Origin: Sarcophilus harrisii
Taxonomy: Eukaryota; Chordata; Mammalia; Dasyuromorphia; Dasyuridae
NCBI RefSeq assembly: GCF_902635505.1
Contig: NC_045430.1
Span: 30,833,564-30,897,563 of the forward strand
Length of the DNA stretch: 64,000 bases
Direction: 5' to 3'
Below, one piece after another: positions 1-13,665 of this stretch. Within the stretch, counting starts at the first letter, position 1. The number at the start of each line of letters is the position of its first letter. Position numbers and translations under genes: made by a program. The notes below the pieces were generated by a model. It worked only from the letters and a program-made list of their open reading frames with translations. It ran no database searches and had not been told where the DNA came from.

Positions 1-182
1 ATTTCATCTCTCCCATAACAAAATGATTAACACCACCAGCATCCCAAATCAATATGAATTGTATTTGAATATCAAATTACATTAACAACTGGATTTTTTA
101 CAGTTAAAATTCTTATCATGTTCTACCACTTAAAGAAAAGTGTTTTTAAAATGAGAAAAATTAAATCCCAGAGCTGACTTAC

Positions 183-264
183 AAAATGGGAATCGGTAGT
201 GTCCCAAAGTTCTTCATTTTTGTCAGTTTGCTCTCCTGAATTTTCAGATGTGGAATGTTTTAAT
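183..264 (-). CDS. 82-nt exon, last seen in the window
   Basis: Acceptor TTTTTGTTGGTTTAG and donor GTAAGT. It runs from phase 2 to phase 0 over 27 codons after the split Lys: LKHSTSENSGEQTDKNEELW and then DTTDSHF. It is acidic and not coiled-coil. It still has a good donor, so the gene continues to the left of the window. Confidence 0.68.
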
Positions 265-969
265 CTAAACCAACAAAAAGTAAATATATTGTCAACAATT
301 CAAAGCTTTGAAGAACTTTTTATAGTTAATTTACTTTAATAATTTCTTATAAGGTTCAGGGTCTCACTTGCAAGGCCTGGAAGATAGATTTAAAGAGAAG
401 TAAAAAATGACTCCAAAGAGATTTCATTTAATTAGAATGAAAACGACATGCACAAGTGAATGCAATATATTTGGAGTAAATACAAAGTAACTGAAAAAAG
501 GAATTAAAAAAACAATACAGAAAGTCTTATTTCAGAGTTTTTTTGGGTGAGTTTTGATAAAAACTAGGGATTTGCAAGAGGTGGAGGTAATTTCCACATT
601 GTGGAAGGCGAAGGCATAGAGATCAAAGAGACATGATTTGGAATCTGGGATACAAATATCAGGAAAAATAGCACTTCCTTCTAAGAAACTTTTATTTGTA
701 TATCTCTAATCTTCATATACAATGACATATTTAGACAAGAATATGTGTCTATTTTAAGACACTTTCCTAAAACATAATCAGGATCTAAAATCACTGTGGA
801 AGATACTGTCCACCTATTCAAACCTGCAAGCTCAAGTCTTCCTAAGTTTCCTGCCAGCATTGGGAGGATCAGACTGTGACTCAGGCTCACAGAATCAGGC
901 TTTGAACTCTCCCCACTAAACTCAGTTCTCTTCTCATTGTTTCTGGAGATCAAAAAGCCAGTCAATTTT

Positions 970-1004
<35 letters not shown>

Positions 1005-4000
1005 AACCTGTATTTTGATAATTCTTCAGAAATACTTTCTAACCTATAAATTATGCTACATCAGCAACTGGCTATGAAAAAATATATAATTCTTGGGGGG
1101 GAAATAAGGCACAGTTAAGATGTTTTTTGAAAGGACATTTTCTTTGGAGGGAGGTGTAGTAAGTCATGAACTTTTTATTGGAATAGGGAACTCTTCATGA
1201 GGAAACTCCTTCTAGCAGTGTGCATCTGTAACAGCTCTTTAATGTATATTTTTTAGAGAACTTAGTGGGAAACAAAACAACTAACCCAGGATACACAGCA
1301 AGTAACAAGTCAGATATATAACATTTCCATGATTTGGTGGTAGGAGATATATATATATATATATAATGTGTATGTGCATACATATACATACATACATATA
1401 TATGTATATATATATAATGTGTATGTGTATACATATACATACATACATATATATGTATATATATATATATCTATATATATCTTATCCTTTGAAATTCTGC
1501 TGATAATTTCCAAAAATGGTCAAAGTGCAGCACTTGAGTAAACTGACAACATGAAAACCAGTATTTTTTGAAACATGCCCTCCAATCTACTTTCCTACAG
1601 CTACATTTCTCATCAAAGTAGCTCTCCCTTTATGGGAGGTAAAGCCCATAGACACTTTTGACATTCCCAGTATTGAGTACAATTTATTTATTTATTCATC
1701 TCAAAATAAGGTATACTTAAGCAGATTATTCCTCTTTCCCATTGAAAAAAGTAATTAAAAAATAAACAATTGCATGATGTTGTATCTTGCATACATTTAT
1801 CATTTTGATTTGCTCTACAACTAGTCATAGCACTAAGTTATAAAAATGCTTTAATTCTTACTTTAGTATATAATCTTCTATATCTTTAATATACTGCTTT
1901 TCCCGTTTGATCCGTTGTTGATATTCATGCAGCTATAAAAATACCAAACAAAATGTTTCAAACTTTTCAAATTTAAAAATAAAATCACAATCTTATCCTT
2001 AACCCTGAATTAGTGATGCCTGTACTTAACTATTAAATTTTAATATAATTTTTACTAATCCATCAAGTAATAGCCCATTGCATAGACAAAACTATTGCAT
2101 TTTTATATTCCAAATGTTACTATATTCAATTCCTTTTACATGGGCTTATACACCCAACATTACATATGTAAAAATGTATGATTTTAGTAGCACAGGACAC
2201 TTCATTAGTGTAGATCACAGCCATCTAGAACTAGAAACTAGAAAGAGTTGTCTGTAAATAGCCTTAAGAATGTTTCTTGGGATCTTCCAAACCAATACAC
2301 TACATTAAACATGTCTTGTGTACAATGATCAAGGTTATGCTTTTTGATTATAAAGCTATATAATTAAACTCTCTCTCTAAGCGCTAAACACATGTTTTGA
2401 GGTAAAGTGACGAGCTTCCAGAAAATAACTTTTTGATGTGATTTTGACAAATTATATTTATGCAATTATCAAAAATATATATTATTGAATTTAGCTATTT
2501 GTCAGTTGCTCTTTCAATAGAGATGTTAACTCAGATTTTGCAGTGATTATCTTTTTATGTTGGGAAGAAGACTAGATTAAGTACCATCTAATCGCCAACC
2601 AAAGTGATCTGTCTCTGACTCCCTTCTCTCTCTCCCTTCCTTCCTTTGTATCTCCGTACCCACCCTTCTCCTTCACTCTTTCTCTCTTAAATAAATGCTT
2701 AATCATTCCTTATAGAATAAGTCATTTGGTGCTTGTTTACATGATAACTTGTATTATAAATGAGCTTTTCCTATTTTGCATTGGCTTCAAGTGAGACTGA
2801 AAATTCTTCAAGGACAAGAGAGCATGGATTTCTCATGTTCTTGGTAAGCTAGTCAGAACCCATCATAGTATAATTCACAGAACTGACATTCACTATTTGG
2901 TGGATTAATTATTGAACAAAGAAACAATAGAATTTTTACCCAATTCTTATATATAGCTTAAAGTTTGGTACCATTTTGCCCTTAATGCCATTTAACTAAG
3001 CTAATTCATATGGACAAAGATTTATTGCTTCTTTCCTGTTCCTTATAAGGTTCAGTCCACACCTAGTTCCTAGACTACAGCCTGAAGAAAAAGGCTTTTT
3101 TGAAAGTTAATACCTTAATCAATGTGTTCCAAAAGGAATGGGAGGAAAATAAAGAGAATGAGGGATAAGGGAAACAAAGTGATCTGAGAAACAAAATTTA
3201 TTCCATTCCAATATTGATATCTGAATACCAGAAATATTTCTCAAGCATACCAATATGAAAGAATAAGTTTTGAAAAGACTGAAACTAGTAATAAACCATT
3301 TCTTAGTAAATACCATTATACTGAAGTTAAGCAGGTAAAAGAACTGTTCTTCAACATCAGGAGGTGTTTGTCAAAATATGAGACAATGATTACTTTTATA
3401 GATAACTGAAAATATTGACTTTTATGTTTCTGGTACAGAGAAACAAATATTCATTAAATGCCTATTATGTACCAGGCATTGTGTTAAAAGCTTTACAATT
3501 ATTTTCTTATTTGATTCTCACAACAACTCTGGAAGGTAGGTATTATTATCCTCATTTTACAGTTGAAGAAGCTGAGAAAGATTAAGAAAGATTAAGTGAC
3601 TTGCCTGGGATAACTCCAATACTATCCAGATGCAAAGTTCTATTCCTATTTCCATCAAGCAGCCTATGTGTGTGTGTATATATGTATATATATTTACATA
3701 TATTAAATAAGATATACAGGATTTATTTTTTATTACTTAGAAAAAACATCTCATTCTTCTGTGACGATAGATATGAATTATGAGTGAAAATAATTATCCC
3801 AATATACAAATGATATAAATGGGTACAAATGGTAGGTGTTACAGGTCTTGTTCTGTCAGTTTAAATGACAGGTACAGTTGTCACAAAATATATTATAATA
3901 TTGGTAAAAACAAAAAAAAACATTTTTCATTAGTCAATGACAAATTACTGAATTTTTATATACATACTTCACTTTCCCTTTGATATTTCTTCCATATTCG

Positions 4001-7000
4001 CTTCATTTCCATAGAAGTTTGTACAAACATGAAGGTTTCTTTTTGGGATTCTGCGACTTTTTCTTGAAGCTTTTTTATTATTTCCTGATAGAAATATGTA
4101 CATAGAATTTCTGCTATTGATTTCATATATTAGAATTGGCTTATGTGAAATAAATATACCTTCAAAGTTAACTGATATCAATATTTTTATATATGACTTA
4201 ATAGCATGAACATTTTTCATGGTTATCATTAATATAGAATTAGGAAAAGCCTTAGGGATCATATAATGCAACCACCTTGTTTTGAAGTGTAGAAAAATAA
4301 GACTTTTTAAATAAAATTAAGTCATAAAACTAGTCATCGAGAAAAGCATCAGAACTTATTTCTTAAGACCACAAAGTTCTTTTGACTGTACAACACACTT
4401 TTCATTCAAGCATGGACCAATTGCTACCTTCCTCCTTGCTCATAATAAAGCATTACTTTCAGTCTGATTTCCTCATTCTATCCATTCCAAAATACATAGG
4501 GGATAAAGCTTTTTATGTGCAATTCACATGGAAGGTGCGGGAATGGTAGAGGGTACATTATATAGGTTCTTATACCTGATAGAAACATTAGGGGATTTTA
4601 CCTTCTATTATTCAGAAAAAGTTCTTTGCATCTGGCCTTATATGAATAAAGATGCCTATAAGAAAAAAAATGCATTTTTCTCTCATAGTTTCCCCTGAAG
4701 AATGATCATATGCACTGTTATACTTGTCAGCCTTGATGCAATTAACTTGAAAGGATTGATCTAATTTCATGAAAGCAAAAAAAAAAAAAAAAAAGGGGGG
4801 GGGGTAGATGGGAGTGGAGTGGAGGTGTTGCTAGCTACCATTTATATCTTCAGCTGTCCTTGGCAAGTCTTCAGAGAAGTTCAGTTTTAAGAAAGGACAT
4901 AAATTATACTCCTGGTTGCAGTCAATGGACAGAAAAATGGGGAAAATTATAGAAAATATGGTACCTCTTCCACTTATTGATATACAGTATAGTGCAAGGT
5001 CACTGCTAAAGAGAATTTCATTTTATTCTGTAACCTAGCACGAAGACTAATATACACACATAAATACATACAGAGATGGACATATACACACAAAATACAA
5101 ACATATATATGTGTGTGTGCATTAATATTCATGTTATTAAAAATCCTGGGCATTTTCACTATAAATTAAAAAAAAATTTTTGCATGGGACTAGTATAAAT
5201 GAAGCTAAAATGTATGACATTGAAAATTTTCTGTCTCATTAGATAAAAAATTGTAAAAACAAAATTTAAGTAAAGTCTAGTAACCTTTCGAAAGAAAACC
5301 AGCTAAAAGAAGGCAGTGTAAAATTGTCTTAAGAAAACCAACAATATTAATCGAATTACTACAAAAAAACTAAATTCCACTGTGAGATGAATAGATTTAA
5401 CTACATTTTTTTATCTGAAATTGTACAGTACAATAGTTAGTCATGCTCCCACTCACTACTTATGTGAAAAGCATCACAGATAATGAGAACTGCTATTAGA
5501 TAGTAAAAAGCTATTTATTTTCAATAAATGAAAGGCACTGATCCCAGAAAATGCAATTCTGGATATTATGCAAGAAGTATTAGTAAATATAGTAAAAAAT
5601 ACTGACATAAATAATAATGTAGTAGGGAATCAAAAATACATTTTTAAAAAATGGCTTTATTACCACACACCAAAATTAATTCTTAATGTAATCTGTCTCT
5701 TTGAACAGAATTATTGTCCTAATTTTAAACAAAAGTAGTTACTAATCTTTGTAAATTCATTAAAAATATGATCAACTGTTTTCTAAAATGATTTCTAAAA
5801 CCAGTTTACTGTAATTTGAATTAAAACTAGTCAGACTGATAAATATGTTTCAGTGATTATGAAAAGGGCAATAGCTAATGCCCTACAGTATCTCAATTTG
5901 AATTGCTACAGTACTCTTAGCATATTTTTTCAGGATTTATCTTGTTTCAGCATTTCTAATAATTTATTTCATTCGAGCATTAAATTAATCAAATTAATTA
6001 CCAGGCAAATTATTAGAACTACAAATTTATCAGTATTTATTTACAAGTATTTAATTCCATTTACATTTATTAACCAATACTATATATTTAAAATTTCATG
6101 GGCTAATAACTATACCATATTTTTAATCAAAATGAGTCATCTTGTCTAAAAAATGGATATGGGGTTGATTTTTAACATGAATGTGTCTTCATCTTATTTT
6201 TATTTATTTATTTATTTTTTTTGGTGAAGGCAGGGTTAAGTGACTTGCTCAGGGTCACACAAGTGTCTGAGGTCAGATTTGAACCCAGGTCCTCCTGACT
6301 TCAGGACTACTGCTCTAGTCACTGTGCCACCTAGCTGCCCCCACATCAGAATTTTTACACTGAAAGTTACTAATATCAGAAACTGCTAAAAATCCAAATT
6401 CCTAATTTATCTTTATCAAAATAACTTTAAAATTCAATTCAAAATGTTAAATGTTTGTCAGATGATAATATTTAAAGACCTACCTCATCTTCTGCCTGTT
6501 CTTTTTTATATATATGTATTTGCTCTTTTCTCTCTTTTGCCACATGATCTTGTTCTTCAATATCAGCATCAACAGTCATGGAGTGATCCCTAAAATGCAT
6601 CCCGATATTTTGAAATACCTCTTTTATGAAGGCCCCTTTCTTTTGGGCATTTTCAAATGGTTGAGGCAAGGGAATTTCCTTCTGCATTTCGTTTAATTTT
6701 TCTTGCAGGAGCTCTTCTTGGAGAAGTGCTCTTTTATATTTTTCCTTTAGTATATGATTTTCGAGTCTATATTTCTTCACTTTGTCCTTGACCTGCTTTA
6801 TTTGCTTCTGTCTTTTTTCAATAAGTAATGTCTTCACTTTAAGGGCATGAAGTAGTTTACGGAGCTCCTTTTTAGCTTTAGAATACCTTTTTGACAGGGT
6901 GTCAATTCTGTTCTTTATAAAGAGATAATCTTGGTTTTTCTTTTTTGATGTCTGATGTTTCTGATGTATGGCACGACTTTTATAGGAAATTATTTTAATT

Positions 7001-10000
7001 TCTGACTGTGGTTTTTCTCTGTTTTGTTTTTCGCCTTTCAATCTAGAGGAGTTCAGTATTGCATTTGGAAAAAAAAAATTTCAAGTAATCATGTTATATA
7101 GTCTTGAAAGATTACTAAAAATAGATAAAATTCTAAAAATAGAGGAGATTTTGCAATAAACTTTGTAAGGGAAATTGAAAATTTAATTTTCAGGATTCCC
7201 TTTTTAATTAATATTTTAAAATAAGTTTTTATTCTCAAAATACACACAAAGATAGTGCAACACTTAACCCTTGCAAAACCTTGTTTCTGACATTTTTCTC
7301 CCTTCCATCTCCCCACCCTTCCACAAGAGAGCAAGTATGTATGTTAAACATGTGCAATTATTCCATATTTATCATGCTGCACAATAAAAGTCAGATCAAA
7401 AAGGAAAAAAATGAGGAAGACAAAAAAGTAAGCAAACAACAAGAAAAAAGATAATATGTTGATAATAATAATGCTGAGACTCACATTCAGTTCCCACAAT
7501 CCTTTTTTTGGATGCATATGGCTCTCTCCATCACAAGTCTACTGGAATTGACCTGAATCACTTCATATTATTGAAAAGAGTCAAATCCATCAAGATTCTT
7601 TTTTACCTTTTAAGATATCCACCGGTATTATTATCCAATACTAGTCTAAGAGTTTGCTTTTACCACTATTCTTAGGATTTGAAGATGCATTCTGTATGCT
7701 AGGCCTAAACCACTGAGCACTCAACAATCCTGCCTATACTATTCAAACTGAAGAAGATAATTCTCTGAAGTGGTAATCAGAATTTGAAATGATTTTCAGG
7801 AAAAGTTAAGGATACCAATTTTCATTAGAGACATATTATGTTGTTCTTATTTTTGACTTTTATTTCACAAGTCTCCAGGATTGATTTATTGAGACAAAAC
7901 TTTCATAAATATCAATGATGAATGAGAAAGTAAAATAATTACAATAAACCAATAAGGAATATCACTTTTAAGAAGGTTGGATTATAATTATGTAGAATGA
8001 TTGTACTATGAAAATATAAAGGACTGATTATATTGTGATGGAGAAATCATTCTCAAATATTCCCATGGGAAAGTTAAGAGAGATGAGAGATTTTTTTGTT
8101 TTTCCCTGAGGCACTTGAGATTAAATCACTTGCAGGTCACACAGTCAGGAAGTGTTAAGTGTCTGAGACCACATTTGAACTCAGGTCCTCCTGACTTCAG
8201 GGTTGGTGCTCTATCCACTGTGCCATCTAGCTGCTCCCCTATTACTATATAAAATAGAACTCCCAATAAGTCAGCCATTATTATTAAACAAGTGCTTCCA
8301 AGTACCAAGTACTGTGCTAAGCCTTGGGGATATAAATAGTCAAAAACATCAATTCCTGCCCTCAAGATGCTTATATTCTAAATGGGTAAAATAACATGTA
8401 AATAGAATACATGAAAGTATGAATATCTGGGAGGCAATATCAGAAAAGAAGCCACTTAGTTACTAAGGGCATTGAAAATTGACAAGCAGTTAAATTTCAC
8501 AAAAACTAGGATAGATTTACTTGAAGTGATATAAAGTTAAGTGAGCAGAATGAGCACAATGTACATTACTATCTTGTGATAATCATTTATCAAGTTCTTT
8601 TCAGCACTACAATGATCTAAGATAATTTCAAATGGAGAATGCTATCTACACCCAGAGAAAAGAACTTATGGAGTCTGAATGCACAAAATGTTTAAAAAAT
8701 CAGTGTTCAAACAAGTCTTTAAATACGATAGGGGAAAAAATACTCTTTCAAAGGAGGAAAAAGAATAGCAGGTAGGCCAGTATAGCTGGATTCAGAGTTA
8801 GGGGGAGGGGTAAAGTATAAGAAAACTGGAAAAGCAGGAAGAGTCCAGTTACAAGGGCTTTGAGGGCCAACAAAAGGAATTTATATTTGATCTTAGAGGT
8901 GATAGGGAGCCAGTATTACTTAAGGAATAGGAGGAATAACATCATAAAATTTATGCTTAAGGAAAATCACTTTGGCAGCTGAGTGAAGAATGGCTAGGTG
9001 TGTGGAAGGCCTTCATACAGAGAAAGAGGAAGGCACGTGCAATAATATAAGCAAGAGGCAGTGATTGCCTGCATTACACTCAACAGAAATGGACTGCTAT
9101 GGAAGGTGCTACAAAGACAGAAAATTTGTCATTAGATTGAATGTGATGAGTAAAAAGGAGGAGTTAAAGATGAGGAAGATGGTAATCACTGATAATAGGA
9201 ACAATCAGAAGAGGAGGGCTAAGGAAGAAAAATAATTAAGCTCAAGATGTAGATGGCAATCCCATTTGAGATGTCTAAAACACCCACAATGATGTATAGC
9301 AGAAACTCAAGAGAGACTAAGGATGAGTATATAAACCTGAAAATTATTCCCCCATAAGGGTGCTAAGGGATCTCAAGATGAGATCATCAAGAGAAACAGT
9401 ATCTTTTCCAAGGTTGTAAGCTCCATGACAGCTCAGGCCATGTCATATTCTTATCTCCCTTATTTTTGTGACTTTATTGCATTTATATTTTTATGTGAAT
9501 GGTGTATTCTTAAATTCAATGCAAACTTCCCATTGGTACTTCATTGCCCACAGCAGTGCTTGTCACATAGAAGGTACTTGATAAATGTGTGCTGATTAAA
9601 GACAATTATCTGTCCTTTAAAAAATAACATGATGAAGTGACAGTAGGCATTCACTGGAAATTATTCCAAACAGGAAGATAGATCATAACCCATAGAGTAA
9701 AAGGGATTAATAAGGAAGGCTCATTACAATTTTTTCACTTTTGATTTCTTAACCTCAGATTCTCTGTCACAGTGCTTCAATGTAAGAGAAATGTTTTTTA
9801 AGTCTTTATTAAACTTATGAATTCCATACCTGCTTCTATAGTGTTCTTTATCACATTCATGCTTTAAGCGGGATTGAGTTTTTCTTCTTTCCTGTGTTTC
9901 CCTAACTGTGTATTGTAAACTCTCAAGTACTCTTGTGGTTTTTACCAATTTTGTCTTTTTTTGATGTTTTATTGATAAACTAGTTGTAACAACTATTTTC

Positions 10001-13000
10001 TCACTTGTCTGGAGGCAAATAGAACCTATATAGACAAAAACACAAGTAAACAAAAAATATTAGGATTTTAAAATCTGCATGACAGTAGCAGTATACTTAG
10101 AATTCAGATTCTCTGGGACTGATAAAATAAGTATTATTTTTCCAAGACAAACAAAATATCTAATTTACACACTAAAAAAAGTATTTGAAACCTCAGATTT
10201 TCTCACAATATAAGAAAAATACCTGTGAAATGTAAACATCCTGATGTGTACTGTGATTGGGACAAATAAGATTAATAAATATGTATATTACATATATGCT
10301 AAAGTAACATTACCCCAACTGTTTCCATTTCAACATTTCTTATTCTTTAGAGACTTATAATGTAAATCAGTATACATCATTCATACAATAACCTCTTTCC
10401 TCATTTATTCTTCAGTCTTCTGCTAACTTTAACCCAAATATAGCTAAGACACCAGAAGAAAGTTGTTGGAATCTTTACAAATTGTTAAGCCATTAGAGTT
10501 GATAGAGACAAAAAATTATCTAATTTAGCATGGTTCAATATGATTGATTTGATCTTACATCAGAACTTGGGCCAGAACTTGAAACAAGGTACTAAGTACA
10601 ACTGATAGAAACGATGCTTGTGTTCATTCACACTTTTAGAGAGCTCATAGAAGCAAGAAATATTTAAGTACTCATTGGAGTTCACATGTTTGGGAGATTT
10701 CAGGGTTTAGAAAGAGATATCTGAATTCACACCTCCCTCGAAGCTCTTGGGGCCAGAGAGCACGCTGGGAGATATCCCACAATCCCACTCTCGGAGAAGC
10801 AGCATAAATACAGCTTCAGTGAGCCACTTGAGAGAGTTATTTGGGAACATTCCCGGGGGTCAGAGAGGAGCACTCTGCGAGGAAGCCCACACACAAGCCC
10901 TTTCTCGGAGGTAAGAGAGATTAGGTAAGAGAGATTCATTGCATCTTCCACCTTGGTGCTGGCTGGAGGCTGAAGAAAGCAGAGGCAGAAGCAAAGGACA
11001 AAGCTGCAAGAGCTCTTGGAACCAAGCAGAGAGATAGGCCTCTGAGCTAACCGGGCTATAATGAAGGACACAATAAAAGATCTGAACTTTTATCAGATGT
11101 CTGCAATTTTGGGTGATTATTTACTTGTAACGGAAACTAAAGCTGCCTCCAGAAAACCTCCCCGAGAAACCCTCTCTCTCAGAGAGAACTCATACTTTAA
11201 AGAAGAAAAACCACCAACAGAAAGTGAAAAAAAAATCACTTGCCCTTTCAGGAAAATTCCTGCCACAAAACCTAGGCACATTATTCTTCAGAGATATACA
11301 TAACTAAATTTAGAACTAACCCAGAATTACAAAATTGAGTTATATCAAGTTAAATATTTAACAGATTTGGTTATCTGATTTTCTTTGGCAACTTTTAATT
11401 CATATATTTCAATATTTAACAGAATTGAAGTAGAAAAGATGTGGTGGAGAACAGGACTGTTTATGGGTCCTGATTGTAATGGGTGGAGAAATTGCCAGTA
11501 AGGGAAATCTAAGATCCAAGATTCAAAGCAAAAAAAGAAATGGCAAAAGCCTGTTTGCTCACAAGTGCCTCCTTACTCACAATTCCCATGTTTCAAATGT
11601 TTATTTCAGTCCCCTAATCTCCCAGGAACCATTGAATTCACATCCATCTTTTAAAACAGAACACAAATGCTTTCAAAAAGTTTTTTTCTTTGATAGCTGA
11701 TGCTCTTTCATTCTTTATACCTCAAATAGCAGTATGACTGTTCTCTTTTCATACTTTATACCTCAAATAGCAGTATGACTGTTCTCTTTTCATACTTTAT
11801 ACCTCAAATAGCAGTATGACTTCTCTTTATTTGCTTATTATTTATTAAGTATTAATGTATTTTTTCCTATTACATATATCTAGTAGATTGCCTACTCACT
11901 GAGGACAAGAACTGTTTCTTATCTCAAATTTGTGTATTTAAGAACCTATTTTCTTAATTCTTTTTGCATTAAAACAAGTGGTAGATCATCCTTGAGAGCT
12001 TCTGTGGCTGAAAAATCACCACAAGTTAATGTAACCCTTTTTAGCTTAGCAAGGCCTGTCAGATCCTCCAAGAACCCAAAGTTGCTTGTATTCTACTATG
12101 GGTCAGTGGAATAGAACTTCAGAGCTATTGTCTTACATATTTGGTTTCTGTTTAACATTGGTATTCTGTTAGAAAATTTAAAAATATTCTATATTTTGAA
12201 CATCAAAGTATAGGCACATCATAATCCTCTGTACCTGTGGCATGTGCCTGAGTGAGGTCATCAATAGCATCTTCAACCATCTCTACTTTGTCCTATAAAA
12301 TATATAAAAGTACTATAAAATAATAAATTTAAGATAAAAGTATTGTAAAATAAACTTTAAAGCAATAACAATGAATAATATTTATGTAGTACTTTAAGAT
12401 TTTCACAACAGTTATCTCTTATACATTATCTCATTGCATTCTCACAACAATTTTGTGAGAAAAGCACTAATTATTTTACAAATGAGGAAATAGGGTATAA
12501 GAGAGATTAGGTGATTTGTCTAGAATCATTCAGTTAGCTAAGACCCCAAGAAAAGTTTCAAATTTAGGTCCTCTTGACTATTCACTAGGCCACATACCCA
12601 ACTAGAAGCTAGATTATCAACCTTATGAAAATTATCACAAATACTCAAAACATTTCTTACAGATATTAAAGTCTTCATTTTATTTATGGGGGAGAAACGA
12701 AAGAAAAGCCAGCAACCTAATTAGTTTTTTGGCATTTACAAAGGATGCATTTCACAAAAAGATTTTCTAAAAATATCCATTTTCTGATAAAATGCTCCTA
12801 TGCTCCATAATGTAAAAAAGGGGTCTCATCTGTTCATGAAAAATTATATTATTTTCTACATTGATTTACATTTTTAGCAGTTTTTATATTACCTCATTTT
12901 TTTTATTTAATATCTTCTTTGCAAGCCTAAAAGACAAACATTTTATTTCAGTGTGTACACAAAAATATGGTAATATATTGTCATTGTAATTATTTGAACA

Positions 13001-13604
13001 ATACATAATTATTTCAAAATTATATGCTTTTTCACACTTCTAGTCAGTAACATAAGAAACAGAATATTACATCTCATAATCATATAATAAATGCTCATCT
13101 ATGCCTCTTGAAAAGTTTTAAAGAGAAAAAAATTTCTGAATTGACATCTGAAGTTTTTCCCATTAAGGAAAAATACTTTTAAAATAAATGTCAGCCAAAA
13201 CATCTTATATTGTAACAGCAATTATTTATTTTTTCAACTGTTCATGTCCCAACTACTTGTTAGTAAGATTCTAAAAGAATAAGAATTTGATATATATATA
13301 TAATTATATATAAATATATATATAATATATATATATATAATTATATATATATATAATATATATATATATAATTATATATAATTTATATATAATATATAAT
13401 TTGATATATATATATATATATATAAGTGATATATATAAAAAACTATATAGGTAGGATGAGGCACAGAAAAACACATTTGGGATCACTTCATGAAAAAACA
13501 AAACAACCAACTTCCATACATTTAAGACAATCCATTCCTTTTAAAATAAACACAAGTGTATGTGTGTGTGTGTGCTAGATAGATAAAGAAAGAGAAATAG
13601 AGAA

Positions 13605-13665
<61 letters not shown>

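Larger units (their letters stand above)
7043..9829 (-). other. Intron rich in LINE and SINE relics
   Basis: Holds a marsupial L1 fragment (7200-7600), a SINE (8091-8239), a minus-strand L2 relic (8245-9330) interrupted by an L1 piece, and a plus-strand L2 end (9405-9608). No exon was seen. Confidence 0.55.
10026..12234 (-). other. Intron with a probable LTR and a minisatellite
   Basis: Contains the GC-richer LTR-like block at 10725-11225, a three-copy 46-bp tandem repeat near 11.7 kb and an L2 end. The small open frames at 10727-11303 belong to the LTR-like block and are not host exons. Confidence 0.55.

Noticed and set aside
1195-1513. Open frames rich in Tyr/Ile/His at 1.2-1.5 kb.
   Set aside because: They are translations of a TA/TATG microsatellite.
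10727-11303. Open frames of 114 and 80 codons on opposite strands.
   Set aside because: They fall in the probable LTR fossil, and GC-richer sequence there simply has fewer stops.
13304-13510. 68-codon Tyr/Ile open frame.
   Set aside because: Pure AT microsatellite translation.
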